NCBI GenBank assembly: GCA_017415555.1
Contig: JAFQGF010000054.1
Location: 1 to 44,192, forward strand
Length of the DNA stretch: 44,192 nt
Origin: Akkermansia sp.
Lineage (GTDB): Bacteria; Verrucomicrobiota; Verrucomicrobiia; Verrucomicrobiales; Akkermansiaceae
Reading direction: 5' to 3'
The translations under genes were made by a program, and so were the position numbers. Positions 1 through 10,100 of this stretch are shown piece by piece (the first letter of the stretch is position 1; every line of letters begins with the position of its first letter). The notes under the pieces were generated by a model. That model saw only the letters and a program-made list of their open reading frames with translations, did not search any database and was not told where the DNA came from.

Positions 1-2049
1 CTTGGCGTTGTCCCAGGCACCACCGGAGTTGGCCATGAACACAGCAAGCACGAAGCCACCGGCCAGACCACCAGCCAGCAGACCGAACACACCCGGCACA
101 CCCATGATGAGACCCGTAGCCACAGGCACCACCACAGCGATGAGGGAGGGAACAATCATCTCGCGCTGAGCACCCTGAGTGGAGATGCCCACGCAGCGGG
201 CGTAGTCGGCCTTCTTGCGACCCTCAAACACGTCCTTATCGCTCAGCTGGCGACGCACCTCTTCCACCATGCTCTTGGCAGCACGGCCCACGGCGTTCAT
301 AGTCAGGCCGCAGAAGAGGAAGGAAAGCATAGCACCAATGAAGATACCCAGCAGCACCTTGGGGTTCATGAGAGTCACGTCGAAGGCACTCATGAACTCA
401 GCAATGTTCATCTTGGCCACCTCGGCGCTATTGAGCACCTGGTCACCGAAGAAGCTGGTCTTGAAGGTCTCGCCGTAGTTCACAGCGGCAATCTTGAGCT
501 CCTCGATGTAGGAGGCAAGCAGAGCCAGAGCCGTCAGAGCAGCGGAGCCGATGGCGAAGCCCTTACCGGTGGCGGCGGTGGTGTTACCCAGAGCATCCAG
601 AGCGTCCGTGCGGGAACGCACATCATCACCCAGAGCACTCATCTCGGCGTTACCGCCGGCGTTGTCGGAAATGGGACCGTAGGCGTCCGTGGCCAGAGTA
701 AGCCCCAGAGTGGAGAGCATACCCACGGCTGCAATACCGATACCGTAGAGGCCCATAGCCATGTTGTCGGCGGAGAAGGTGAACTCACCTGCGGCGCAGA
801 GGTAAGCACCGATAGTGCCGATGACGATGAAGATAACCGGCCAGCAGGTGGAAATCATCCCCACACCGATACCGGAAATAATTACAGTAGCGGGGCCGGT
901 GGTGGCATTCTCAGCGATGAACTTCACCGGTTTGAACTCAAAGGAAGTGTAGTACTCCGTCACCTTGCCGATGGCGATACCCACCACAAGGCCGATAACG
1001 ATGGAGCCCCAGATGCCCAGCCAGTTCTCGATACCGAGAACCCACAGCAGCACAGCGGAAAGAATGGCGATAAGCACGCCGGAGAAGTTAATGCCCTTGT
1101 TCAGAGCAGCCATCAGCTGGGTCTGGTTAGCACCCGGCTGAGTACGCACCATGAAGATACCCAGAATGGAAAGGATAGCACCCACAGCACCGATAATCAT
1201 CGGTGCCATCACCAGCTGCAGGCCCTTGTCGTATGCCCAGCCGGCACCAGCGGCAGCGGCAGCACCCAAAGCGGCAGTAGCCAGAATGGAACCGGCGTAG
1301 GACTCGTACAAGTCGGCACCCATGCCGGCCACGTCACCCACGTTATCGCCCACGTTGTCAGCGATAGTGGCGGGGTTGCGGGGATCGTCCTCGTTGAAGT
1401 GGTACTCCGTCTTACCCACCAGGTCAGCACCCACGTCGGCAGCCTTGGTGTAAATACCACCGCCCACACGGGCAAAGAGAGCCTGCAGAGAAGCACCCAT
1501 ACCGAAGGTAAGCATGATGGTGGTGATGGTCACGAGCTTGTTGACACCCTCACCGCCTACCATCCAGTCGCAGTTATCCAGAATCAGGTACCAACCGGAA
1601 ATATCAAGCAGACCGAAGCCCACCACCGTCAGACCCAACACAGCACCGGAGCGGAAAGCAAGCTGCAGACCCTTGTTCAGACCGTCCTCCTTATCGCGGC
1701 AGGCCTGAGCCACACGGCCGGAGGCATAAGTAGCCGTTTTCATGCCGATGAAACCGGCCAGACCGGAGAAAAGACCACCCGTCAGGAATGCCACGGGCAC
1801 AATCTTGTTCTGCAGGCCATAAATAGCCATCACTGCAAATATGACAGCGATAATCACGAAGAAGATGGCAACAACTTTGTACTGCTGCTTCAGATAAGCC
1901 ATGGCGCCTTCGCGCACGTAGCCCGCAATCTCCTTCATACGGTCGTTACCCTCGTCAGCCTTCTTCATATCGAAGAAGAACTTAGCCGCCATCAGCAGCG
2001 TCAGAACGGAGGCAACAGGTACGATCCAGAATAACGTTTCGGGGTTCAT
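1..2049 (-). CDS. hppA: Membrane-bound K+-dependent ion-translocating pyrophosphatase (partial, C-terminus cut by window edge)
   Basis: This integral membrane enzyme hydrolyses pyrophosphate and pumps H+ and/or Na+ across the cytoplasmic membrane. The 683 visible residues run from an N-terminal transmembrane helix (MNPETLFWIVPVASVL) through many hydrophobic segments. The family signature DVGADLVGKTEY and the following acidic DDPRNPATIADNVGDNVGD region that binds Mg-pyrophosphate are present, as is a second acidic site, ATDAYGPISDNAGGNAEM. The motif GNTTAATGKGFAIGSAALTA carries Ala at the position that is Lys in K+-independent enzymes, so this is the K+-dependent subfamily. The reading frame leaves the window at AWDNAK, so roughly the last 40-60 residues are missing compared with usual family lengths. 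Whether it moves Na+, H+ or both cannot be settled from what is visible. A likely promoter lies about 50 bp upstream of the start. Confidence 0.97.
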   Translation of the reverse strand, partial: MNPETLFWIVPVASVLTLLMAAKFFFDMKKADEGNDRMKEIAGYVREGAMAYLKQQYKVVAIFFVIIAVIFAVMAIYGLQNKIVPVAFLTGGLFSGLAGFIGMKTATYASGRVAQACRDKEDGLNKGLQLAFRSGAVLGLTVVGFGLLDISGWYLILDNCDWMVGGEGVNKLVTITTIMLTFGMGASLQALFARVGGGIYTKAADVGADLVGKTEYHFNEDDPRNPATIADNVGDNVGDVAGMGADLYESYAGSILATAALGAAAAAGAGWAYDKGLQLVMAPMIIGAVGAILSILGIFMVRTQPGANQTQLMAALNKGINFSGVLIAILSAVLLWVLGIENWLGIWGSIVIGLVVGIAIGKVTEYYTSFEFKPVKFIAENATTGPATVIISGIGVGMISTCWPVIFIVIGTIGAYLCAAGEFTFSADNMAMGLYGIGIAAVGMLSTLGLTLATDAYGPISDNAGGNAEMSALGDDVRSRTDALDALGNTTAATGKGFAIGSAALTALALLASYIEELKIAAVNYGETFKTSFFGDQVLNSAEVAKMNIAEFMSAFDVTLMNPKVLLGIFIGAMLSFLFCGLTMNAVGRAAKSMVEEVRRQLSDKDVFEGRKKADYARCVGISTQGAQREMIVPSLIAVVVPVATGLIMGVPGVFGLLAGGLAGGFVLAVFMANSGGAWDNAK

Positions 2050-2097
2050 AGTCTGTTTTGTTGATCTTGGTTAACTGCTTTTTCCGAAAAGCGCGGC

Positions 2098-2126
2098 ATT
2101 CTACACCACAAAACCTGTTTTGTCCA
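2098..2126 (-). promoter_or_regulatory. Candidate sigma70-type promoter of hppA
   Basis: On the minus strand, TGGACA (2126-2121) and TAGAAT (2103-2098) are separated by exactly 17 bp. Each box matches the consensus at 5 of 6 positions. Transcription would begin near 2091, giving a leader of about 40 nt. This is judged by eye only. Confidence 0.45.
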
Positions 2127-2209
2127 CCCAAATTTCTTAAATTTCAACAAATTTTCAACCTTTTTTCCTTTTTCCTGGCAAGCTTATCCCGCCAGAGACA
2201 TACCCCGGA

Positions 2210-2587
2210 CTACCTCCCGCTCAACTCCATGTAAAGCTCCCGCAGAGCATTAACCCCCACATTCGCCATCAACAGCAGCAGTGCCACCATCACCCCCGCG
2301 ACCTGCTGCCTTACCCACTGCGGCCACCACCGCACCTGCTCAGCCTGCGGATTCGTGCGGTACGCATTCACTCGACAGGCATACTGCCCCAACGCCTGCA
2401 TCACATTCCCGCCCACACTCGCCAGCACCCCCAGTAGCCCCGCCACATGGGAGCCACGACAGCCCGTCATCGCTATCCCCAGCAGCAAATACCCTCCCCC
2501 GGCTCCCACTGCACCTCCATACATCAGACAGGCTGCCACCACCTTCTCCCTATTTGTCACTTCCTGCTGTACCTGTATCTTATTCAT
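2210..2587 (-). CDS. Small hypothetical membrane protein
   Basis: I do not recognise this protein of about 125 residues. It has a short polar N-terminus (MNKIQVQQEVTNREK), then a Gly/Ala-rich hydrophobic stretch (VVAACLMYGGAVGAGGGYLL), a second moderately hydrophobic segment around GLLGVLASVGGNVMQAL, and a clear transmembrane segment near the C-terminus (VAGVMVALLLLMANVGVNAL). Two or three membrane passes are likely. The frame can be extended to a GTG at 2617, adding ten residues, but neither start has a convincing ribosome binding site; I chose the ATG at 2587. It lies upstream of hppA on the same strand with a 160-bp gap holding its own promoter, so co-transcription is not required. It is the best-supported frame in this interval because of its C-ending codons and membrane-protein character. 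Confidence 0.6.
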   Translation of the reverse strand: MNKIQVQQEVTNREKVVAACLMYGGAVGAGGGYLLLGIAMTGCRGSHVAGLLGVLASVGGNVMQALGQYACRVNAYRTNPQAEQVRWWPQWVRQQVAGVMVALLLLMANVGVNALRELYMELSGR

Positions 2588-2677
2588 GTAACCGTTGGGA
2601 CTGACTCCCGGCACCACACGTTCAAAAAATAGTTACAGTATACTCTAGATTTGTTTATTTTTACTTGACGCCGCCGA

Positions 2678-2683
2678 TATAAT
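2678..2683 (+). promoter_or_regulatory. Candidate -10 box upstream of fabD
   Basis: A perfect TATAAT lies 53 bp before the fabD start codon. No good -35 sits 17 bp upstream; a TTGACG is present but only 7 bp away, so the -35 is either weak or absent. The assignment rests on the -10 match alone. Confidence 0.35.
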
Positions 2684-2735
2684 GCACTACCATGTTGGCA
2701 GCAGACAAAGTCAATTCCTGCAACATTCTCAAATC

Positions 2736-3665
2736 ATGAAAGCAGTCATACTTTTCCCCGGACAAGGTGCCCAGAAAGTGGGCATGGGCAGAGATCTTTA
2801 CGACACCTACCCCGCCGCAAAGGCCATGATGGACGCCGCAGACGCCGCCCTTGGCTACTCCCTTACGGATGTCATGTTCAACGGCCCGGATGCAGAGCTC
2901 ACCCGCACCTGCAACTGCCAGCCTGCCCTCTACCTGCACGGTCTCGCTCTGTGGGAGATACTGCGCAGCGAGGTAGGCCTTGAGCCCGTTGCTGCTGCCG
3001 GTCTCAGCCTCGGTGAGTTCACCGCTCACGCCGCCGCCGGAACCTTCAGCATGGAAGACGGCCTCAAAATCGTGCAGAAGCGTGGTGCCTTCATGGAAGA
3101 AGCCTGCCAGGCAGCCCCCAGCACCATGGCTGCCATGATTGGCGGCAACGATGAAGCCGTGCAACAGCTCGCTGCCGACTGCGACATCGATGTAGCCAAC
3201 TACAACTGCCCCGGTCAGACCGTTGTGAGCGGCTCCGTAGAGGGTGTGGACAAAGCCGTGGCCGGTGCCAAAGCCGCCGGCTTCAAGCTTGCCAAGAAGC
3301 TGAACGTGGCCGGTGCCTACCACAGCCGCTACATGAAGAGCGCCCAGGAGAAGCTCTTGCCCGAGCTCGCCGCAGCAGCCATGCAGATGCCTGCCTGCCC
3401 CGTCTACTGCAACTACGAGGCACGCCCCGTCACCAGCACAGACGACGTGCGCGCCATGCTCGGTGCCCAGGTCTGCGGCTCCGTCCGCTGGGCTGCAAGC
3501 ATGCAAGACCTCGTAGCCAAGGGGCACACCCTCTTCATCGAAATGGGTCCCGGCAAGACACTCGCCGGCATGATGGGCCGCATCTGCAAGGATGTCACCG
3601 TCATCTCCATCGAGGACGTGCCCTCCCTACAGGCCGCCATCGAGACCCTCAAGGGCATGTCATAA
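2736..3665 (+). CDS. fabD: Malonyl-CoA:ACP transacylase
   Basis: This cytoplasmic enzyme moves the malonyl group from CoA to acyl carrier protein to feed fatty-acid elongation. The protein (309 residues, normal for the family) begins MKAVILFPGQGAQ, with the oxyanion-hole Gln in the GQGAQ motif. The nucleophile serine is in GLSLGEF; many FabD enzymes have GHSLGE, but a GLSLGE form is known in other lineages. The conserved Arg follows in QKRGAFMEEA, and the catalytic His is in GAYHSRYM. The C-terminal part has the usual FIEMGPGKTLAGM element. The frame remains open to an ATG at 2682, but the family alignment begins at 2736. No other fab genes flank it here; it is a single-gene unit ended by a strong terminator. 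Confidence 0.96.
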   Translation: MKAVILFPGQGAQKVGMGRDLYDTYPAAKAMMDAADAALGYSLTDVMFNGPDAELTRTCNCQPALYLHGLALWEILRSEVGLEPVAAAGLSLGEFTAHAAAGTFSMEDGLKIVQKRGAFMEEACQAAPSTMAAMIGGNDEAVQQLAADCDIDVANYNCPGQTVVSGSVEGVDKAVAGAKAAGFKLAKKLNVAGAYHSRYMKSAQEKLLPELAAAAMQMPACPVYCNYEARPVTSTDDVRAMLGAQVCGSVRWAASMQDLVAKGHTLFIEMGPGKTLAGMMGRICKDVTVISIEDVPSLQAAIETLKGMS

Positions 3666-3692
3666 TAACTCAACAAGACACACCTTACCGAT

Positions 3693-3730
3693 TCCCCCCG
3701 CCGCTTACCATAGCCGCGGGGGGATTTTTA
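3693..3730 (+). terminator. Rho-independent terminator of fabD
   Basis: CCCCCCGC (3694-3701) pairs with GCGGGGGG (3716-3723) across a 14-nt loop and is followed by ATTTTTA. The position, 28 bp after the fabD stop, and the T-run make this a textbook intrinsic terminator. Confidence 0.9.
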
Positions 3731-3734
3731 TCTC

Positions 3735-4017
3735 GGTATACGGTGATGTCGGATGAGGGATTACGCGTTGGGAGAATTTGGGTATCGTTAGGAAAAAAGC
3801 CCCGGTCAATTTCATTTTGTCGGGCAGACTGCAAATACACACCTCTCTACAAACGATTTAGCATTTCCAAAAAAAACGAAAGAAAACAATTCTGCCAACG
3901 CGTGAGAGATTATATCTTTTCATCTCACAGCAGCGGCTAAAATGTTTTTCCATCGGCTCTTGCAGAAAGCAATCGTGCCACCCAACGTTCAACACAAAAG
4001 TTCCTCCATTTAACTGG
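3735..4017. other. Intergenic stretch with no convincing gene
   Basis: This is AT-rich sequence between the fabD and dnaN terminators. Short open frames exist on both strands (65 codons each), but they lack family resemblance, a plausible ribosome binding site and host-like codon use. I see no RNA gene or clear repeat. Confidence 0.6.
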
Positions 4018-4061
4018 AAAAACGTGGGGGCGTGGCAGGAATTGCTTCCCGCCACGCCCCC
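4018..4061 (-). terminator. Rho-independent terminator of dnaN
   Basis: GGGGGCGTGGC (4026-4036) pairs with GCCACGCCCCC (4051-4061), an 11-bp perfect stem. Read on the minus strand, the stem is followed by ACG and five T residues (A-run at 4018-4022 on the plus strand). It lies about 50 bp beyond the dnaN stop. Confidence 0.88.
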
Positions 4062-4112
4062 GAACCCCTGTATTATGAAAAAACGGTTTGCGGAGCTGCG
4101 TGCTTGCTGACT

Positions 4113-5204
4113 TTAGCTGAGATGCATGGGCATGAGCACGTAGAGGAACTCATCTGCCACGCGCATGACGCCGGGGCTGGAGGAATCGATGAGGTCGAGC
4201 GCAATCTCACCATCGCCCACGGCCTTAAGCGGGGCAAGGATAAAGTCTGCATTGAAGGTGATGGCAATCTCGCGTCCATCGTAGTCGATGGGCACTTCTT
4301 CATTGGCCTCGCCAAGGTTGGCAGCGCTGGACTGCACCTCCATGACCCCCGGGGAGAAGCGGAAGCGCACGGTATTGGCCTTCTCTGCGGAAAGGAGGGA
4401 AACGCGGCGCACAGTCTCGTTGAGGTCGGCAGCGGGCATGATGATGCGCTCGTTATAACGGCTGGGAATGACCTGGCGGTAGTTCGGATAGTTACCATCG
4501 ATAAGCTTGGTGACCAGCAGGGTATCGCCAAAGTCGAAGGAAGCCTGATTGGAAGTAATGCGTACCATCACATCGCCGGAGTCACCAAGGAGGCGGTGCA
4601 CCTCAGCCACGGCACGGCTGGGCAGGTCGATGGCGACCTGCTGGGACTCGGGGAACTCGAGCTCGTTCTCAAAGAGGGCAAGGCGGCGGCCATCGGTGGC
4701 CACGAGGGTAAGCTTGCCATCCTGGAAACAGGTGTAAATACCGTTAAGGATGTAGCGCGTACCATCATTGGAGATAGCAAACTCCGTGTAGCGGAAACCA
4801 CGGTTGAGCATGCCTTGGGGCACTTTGAACTCGCGAGCCTCTTTGAACACGGGCAGGCTGGGAAATTCCTCGGAGGCAAGCCCATTAAGCTTGAACTGAG
4901 CACGGTTGCAACGGATGGTGGCAATGGTTCCCTTTGTCTCGAGGCTCACCTCGCCGTCTCGCATTTCGCGGATGATGCTCTGAAGCTTCTTGGCCGGCAA
5001 GGTGATAGCGCCGGGCGTCTCCACCAGGCAGGGCACCTTAGCCAGGATGGTGAGCTCCATGTTCGTGGTAGTCAGCTTGAGCTCGCCGTCGGCGGCCTCA
5101 AGCAGCACGTTGGAGAGTATGGGCATGCTGGGGCGGGTAGACACCACACCGGCCACCTTGTTCAGGCCATCAAGCAGGACTTGTTTTGCTAATGCGAATT
5201 TCAT
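4113..5204 (-). CDS. dnaN: DNA polymerase III beta subunit (sliding clamp)
   Basis: This is the ring-shaped processivity clamp that tethers DNA polymerase III and other replication and repair proteins to DNA. The 363-residue protein matches the family length and three-domain layout. Recognisable stretches are MKFALAKQVLLDGLNKVAG, VVSTRPSMPILSNVLLEA, FAISNDGTRYILNGIY, LVATDGRRLA, DGNYPNYRQVIP and the C-terminal YVLMPMHLS, whose MPM(R/H)L tail is typical of clamps. The start at 5204 is favoured because AGGAG lies 8 nt upstream; the open frame extends 9 codons further but without support. dnaA is not adjacent, so the classical dnaA-dnaN origin arrangement is absent here. A possible promoter (TTGCTT, 17 bp, TAAAAT) lies directly upstream on the minus strand. 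Confidence 0.97.
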   Translation of the reverse strand: MKFALAKQVLLDGLNKVAGVVSTRPSMPILSNVLLEAADGELKLTTTNMELTILAKVPCLVETPGAITLPAKKLQSIIREMRDGEVSLETKGTIATIRCNRAQFKLNGLASEEFPSLPVFKEAREFKVPQGMLNRGFRYTEFAISNDGTRYILNGIYTCFQDGKLTLVATDGRRLALFENELEFPESQQVAIDLPSRAVAEVHRLLGDSGDVMVRITSNQASFDFGDTLLVTKLIDGNYPNYRQVIPSRYNERIIMPAADLNETVRRVSLLSAEKANTVRFRFSPGVMEVQSSAANLGEANEEVPIDYDGREIAITFNADFILAPLKAVGDGEIALDLIDSSSPGVMRVADEFLYVLMPMHLS

Positions 5205-5375
5205 GGTTGCGCTCCTTCGGTTTTTCTGCATTTTACATGCTTTCGCGTGTCAAAGCAAGCATAAATGTTCAGGATTCCCATATTTTATACGCTTTTTTGC
5301 ATCATACCGCCATATCTTGTGGCTTTTGTACGCCCAATTCTTCGTCACGCCCAATGAGAACGATACCTCCTCCAC

Positions 5376-6134
5376 TCAGTCGATGACAAGGGATACAGGG
5401 CAGTGGTCGGAGCCGGTCACATCTGCATGAATCTCCGCCGAGCTCACGCGCGGCAGCAGCCCCTCACTCACACAGAAGTAATCGATACGCCAGCCCACGT
5501 TCCTGGCGCGGGCACCACCACGGAAACTCCACCAGGAATAGGCATCGCGAGCATCCGGATGCAAACGGCGGAAGGTGTCCGCAAAGCCGGCTCCCAGCAG
5601 CTCTGTAAACCCCGCTCGCTCCTCGTCGGAGAAACCTGCACTGAAATGATTCGAAGCCGGGCGAGCAAGGTCTATTTCCTGGTGAGCGACATTCAAATCT
5701 CCGCAGAACACCACGGGCTTCTTCTCTGCAAGGCTGCTCACATAGGCGCGGAAAGCGGCATCCCACTCCTGACGGTATGGGAGGCGAGCCAATTCGTTCT
5801 GCGAATTGGGTGTGTAGCAGTTCACCAGATAAAAGTCCTCAAATTCCATGGTGGCCACGCGTCCCTCGGTGTCGTGCTCCACTATGCCGATGCCAGTGCT
5901 CACACTCAGCGGAGCCACGCGGGAAAGAATGAGCACGCCGGAATAGCCGGGGCGCTGCGCCGGGTTCCAGAGGGCATGGGGCCAGGAGGCCAACCACAGG
6001 TCAGCCACCTGTTCGGGTTTTGCCTTAATTTCCTGCAAGCAGAGCACATCCGGTGCCAGTGCATCCATCTTCTCTGCCAGCCCCTTGCCCAGGGTAGCAC
6101 GCAGGCCGTTCACATTCCAGCTTACCAGTTTCAT
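5376..6134 (-). CDS. xth: Exodeoxyribonuclease III / AP endonuclease
   Basis: This DNA repair enzyme cleaves 5' to abasic sites and trims 3' blocked ends. The 252 residues carry the full EEP-nuclease motif set: WNVNGLRA near the N-terminus, LQEIKA with the metal-binding Glu, GDLNVAHQEIDLARP with the catalytic Asp-Asn pair, WRIDYF, and the terminal GSDHCPV with the Asp-His pair. WSFRGGARARNVGWRIDYF is typical of the ExoA/Xth branch. A G-rich stretch (GGGGG) lies 5 nt before the start ATG. It is followed by dnaN on the same strand after a gap of about 170 bp, so the two may be separately transcribed. Confidence 0.96.
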   Translation of the reverse strand: MKLVSWNVNGLRATLGKGLAEKMDALAPDVLCLQEIKAKPEQVADLWLASWPHALWNPAQRPGYSGVLILSRVAPLSVSTGIGIVEHDTEGRVATMEFEDFYLVNCYTPNSQNELARLPYRQEWDAAFRAYVSSLAEKKPVVFCGDLNVAHQEIDLARPASNHFSAGFSDEERAGFTELLGAGFADTFRRLHPDARDAYSWWSFRGGARARNVGWRIDYFCVSEGLLPRVSSAEIHADVTGSDHCPVSLVID

Positions 6135-6245
6135 GTTGCCCCCATACTACCCTAAGCTCCGCTGCATGTCAAAGGAAAAGCATACATAAATTAGTCATAA
6201 CAAACTCATCATTCCTTCCCCGGCAGCGGTGCCCCGAACGCCATA

Positions 6246-6863
6246 CTAAAACTGCCACCCCACGCCCAGGGATATAATGTGGCTGGCAAAGTCGCTACTT
6301 CCGCCGGAAGGATGACGATGCATGGAAAAGTCTGTGCTGGCATACTCATACCCCAGGCTCAGATATGTGCGCTCGTTGGGCATGTACTTCAGCCCGAGCC
6401 CACCGGACCAGGTAAAACCGCCACTGCTGTGGCTGTGGTATCCACCATCTGCCCTGCCCCAGGCGTAGCCGGCTTTGCCGCCAAAGTAAAACAGGGTTTT
6501 CTCGCTGAGAGCAATGTTCACCTCATAACCTGCGGTAAGTGGCAGCAGAAACACATCCGTCTTGTAACTTTCCCCCGCCAGATGCTGATTTTTGCTGCCC
6601 CAGAGCCCCGCCACATTCAGACTGAACTGGTGGCGTAACGATGAGGCCGCATCGCTGTACAGATTGAAGCGCAGGCGCGGCCCCCATACATCCGGCTCAT
6701 TGCTTTGGGCTGCTATACCGCACAATCCCTCGATGGAGTAGACCGGCTGCATATCGTAAGGCGTCAAAGCCCCGGGCTGCGGAGAAGGCAGATAATAGGG
6801 TGCGGCACAGGCTGCGCTGCTCAGCAGGCCTGTCGTCAGTATGAATGCAAAAACTGGTTTCAT
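6246..6863 (-). CDS. Outer-membrane beta-barrel protein (porin-like, unknown ligand)
   Basis: This predicted outer-membrane protein of 205 residues has a signal peptide (MKPVFAFILTTGLLSSAACA, cut near ACAAP). The mature part alternates hydrophobic and polar residues in strands such as TLFYFGGKAGYAWG, FTWSGGLGLKYMPN and RTYLSLGYEYAST. The C-terminal residue is Phe (GVGWQF), the signature recognised by the BAM assembly machinery. The size fits an eight-stranded OmpW/OmpA-like barrel. The start at 6863 has AGGAG 5 nt upstream; the frame is open 13 codons further, but that part is not signal-like. It is divergent from the large autotransporter gene, with 300 bp between their starts. The function is unknown. 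Confidence 0.8.
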   Translation of the reverse strand: MKPVFAFILTTGLLSSAACAAPYYLPSPQPGALTPYDMQPVYSIEGLCGIAAQSNEPDVWGPRLRFNLYSDAASSLRHQFSLNVAGLWGSKNQHLAGESYKTDVFLLPLTAGYEVNIALSEKTLFYFGGKAGYAWGRADGGYHSHSSGGFTWSGGLGLKYMPNERTYLSLGYEYASTDFSMHRHPSGGSSDFASHIISLGVGWQF

Positions 6864-7050
6864 AACAGCTCCTGCTATACCACAACGGCTCACCTCATGC
6901 AAGATGTTAGCACACCACCGCCTCCAATGATTGGATGGCTTTTCCGCTTGAAAATGTTCCTGTTTTTCCGATTTTCCTACAATTTCTGCCTGATTTTTGG
7001 TAAAAATGTGTTTTTTTGTAATTTTTCACCCCCAAATTCGAAAAAAAAGC

Positions 7051-7079
7051 TGTACAAACGCCTATTATTCCTATATATA
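7051..7079 (+). promoter_or_regulatory. Candidate promoter of the large autotransporter gene
   Basis: TGTACA (7051-7056), a 17-bp spacer and TATATA (7074-7079) give 4 of 6 matches in each box. They lie in an AT-rich upstream region and predict a leader of about 80 nt. This is judged by eye. Confidence 0.35.
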
Positions 7080-7165
7080 CCATTACATCGGTATGCTTTC
7101 CATGTAAAAGTCTGGAAAGAAATAATCGAGAAGAGAGAAAACACACCAACCGGAACCACTGAATT

Positions 7166-10100
7166 ATGAAATTACACTTACCTGCAAGACTGAGAAAGGC
7201 CGTGCTGGCATGCCTGGCACTGGCGGGTGTATATGCAACCACCATCGGCACCGGCATAGTGGCCGGCGGCGTACTGGCGACAGCCCTGGTGACACAACAG
7301 GCAGAAGCGGCGCTAACAAGCGTGGCAGACATGGGAACGCTTGTTGCGGCGGGCACGAGCGGGCAAGGAGTTGTGAACAGCACAACAGCGAACAACAAAG
7401 CCGTCAGCTTATTTGCCGGTTCCGGTGGCATAACAGGTATTGAGAGCGATGCCGTTATTAATGCCCTGAACGGCACCAGCGGCTTCGTAACGATTGCAGC
7501 CTGGGTAAAAGAACCTGACAGCGGCAACAATGCATTCTTTTCTGTGGGCGCTCAACAGAACGGATTCAAGTTCGGCGTGAAGAGCAACAAACCCGAGCTG
7601 ACATACAAGGGAATCCAAGACTACACAACAGGTGCCCACATGGCAGTGCCTCAGAATGAGTGGTCACTGGTAGCCCTCACCATCGATTTAGACAAGACCG
7701 GGTCCGATTCCTACTTCTTTGTTGGAAGCAGCGGTGGGAACCTCACCCAGTCCGGCTCCTGGGATTTCGGAGGCTGGAAAACACCCTCCCCGGCAGAGCT
7801 GGCCATCGGCTCCGGCCGCAGCGATGGAGACTGGCTTGCCTACAAGGGCATGATTTCCAACCTCACCATCTTCACCTCCAACACGGCAGCCACAGCAGAG
7901 GAGCTGAAAGCCGCCATGGGCAACAGCTTCGAGCAAAGCACGCTCACCTGGAATACAAGCGCCAGCGCCGATAATCAGTGGAAAGGCAACGCGTGGCAGA
8001 ATAACAACGCCACACAAGGATGGGCAGATGCCAGCAACGCAGTGTTCAGCGGTGCCGGCGAAACCATTTCCCTCTCCGGCAATGTACTGGCCGACACGGT
8101 GAATGTGATTGGCAGCGGGTGGGAGTGGACCGGCGATGGTACCGTCGGCGCCTACCATTTAGCTGTGGGTGACGGCACTACTGCCGCAGACCTGACCATC
8201 TCCATTACCGGCAACAAGTCCTTTGCAACCGGTGTATCCGTAGCGAAAGACTGCACCCTGATTGTAAAGGATGCTGCCAACTGGGTGGGGGCAGCATACG
8301 GAGAAGGCACGGTAGAACTGGCTATGGGGACGGAAACGGAAATCACCCAATCCCAGCATGTGCTCATGGGGTTGCTGGGTATCACGGCAGACCGACTCGG
8401 CACACTGGCTCTCAGTAACGGCACCGTCATCAACCACAACACCGTCCGACAGGACTACTGGCGCTGGATGACGGTAGCCAATACCATCGATGTACGTGAG
8501 GGTGCCCGTATCACCTTCTCTACGGGTGGTAACTACCTGGGCTCCGGCGCTGATTCTCTGTACAAAATTGCCGGCAAAGGCACCGCCGGGGCGGAGGCCG
8601 GCACCAGCAACGCTGCTGCACTCTCATTCAACCATGATACAACAGTTATCCGCGCGCTGGAGCTAACAGACGATGCCACGCTGTACGTAGAGAATGGCTG
8701 CGGTGCCCAATTCAAAGAAACCCCTGTGGGTGATGGATTCACCCTCACCAAGACCGGGGCCGGCGAACTCATCCTTGGTCAGGGCGAGAGTACCGTTGCA
8801 CGGACTGACAACCCGGACATTTCCGTCTCGGCCGGAACGCTCACGCTCAATCTGGCTAAGGCACGTCAGAACGCCAACTACGATGGCGACATCAGCCTTG
8901 CGAACGGTACAACCCTGAAACTTGATAATGGCACTCCCACTTTCACCGGCGCGCTGAACTTCGATGGCAACGTCACCATCGCCAATACCAAAGGAGAGTA
9001 CACCTACTTCTCCGGCAACATATCGGGCGATACCGACACCTCAGTGACCCTCAGCAATGATAAGGCTGCTACCAACGGCCAGGTGACACACAGTGACTTT
9101 AACTCGGCCAATACCTTTGCCGGTACTTGGAAAGTGGATGGTGACTGGGTTCTCTATGCCAACCATGAGCAAGCATTCGAATTCGCCACGGTGGAATTGA
9201 ACAATGACGACAGCAGTCTCTTCCTGGCAACGGATAAAGTTAAAATCGGTGCTCTTAATGGAGACAATGGCACTCTGCAATGCAAGTTTGCCGCTACACC
9301 CGTAGCCGAGTTCGGTACAACCGGCACAGCCGAATTCACGGGTGACATCAGCCCGGGTATTTCCATCGTCATGAACGGCCCCGGCGAGCAGATTATCAAA
9401 ACATTTGATGTAGAGATACCCGGGTTCAAGGCCGACGTCACCGTTAAGCAGGGCACTCTCACCATAACCGATGGTCTGCGAAGCGCCAACCGCACCATCA
9501 CACTGGCTCCGGGTAGCACCCTCAACAACGCACTTACGCTCAATGGCGGCAGCCTCATTCTGGATATCTCGGGCGCGGCAGAAAACGCGGCTTCCCTGAA
9601 GGGCAACACCCTCACACTGGTGGCAGACTCCGGCACAGCCCTGAGCCTGAGCCTGGCGGATGATGTAAAAACCGGCCAAACCTTCACCCTGCTGCAGGAT
9701 ATCACCGGCCTGACTCTGGCAAATGAGGACACCTTGGGTGACTACTTCACCCCGGAGAATATCACCATCGTGAGCGAAAACTCCGTGCAACGTGCCGACA
9801 TAACCCCGGAACGGCTGGCAGCCTCCTCCCTGTTTGTGGATGGTGGTGCCCTCAAGTTCACCCTGGCACCCGGCGTAGTGGATACGGATCCGCTGTACTG
9901 GGATACAGCGGATGGCAGCGGCAACGGTAACTGGAGCAGCAACAACTGGTCCGCCGAAGACGCTCTGGGGGTAGACCCCGCTGTCATAGCCGATGGCTGG
10001 AGCGGCTCCGTTGTGTTCAGTGACAGGGTGGGAGATACCATCCGCCCCGACACCGTGAATGTGGACACCGCCGCGCAGGTAGACAACCTCACCGTGGAAG

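Noticed and set aside
3743..3940. Short plus-strand frame after fabD
   Set aside because: It has no ribosome binding site, no recognisable motif and AT-rich non-host codon use, and it is partly overlapped by an equally weak frame on the other strand.
4032..5192. 386-codon open frame on the plus strand
   Set aside because: It is antisense to dnaN, whose identity and terminator are clear.
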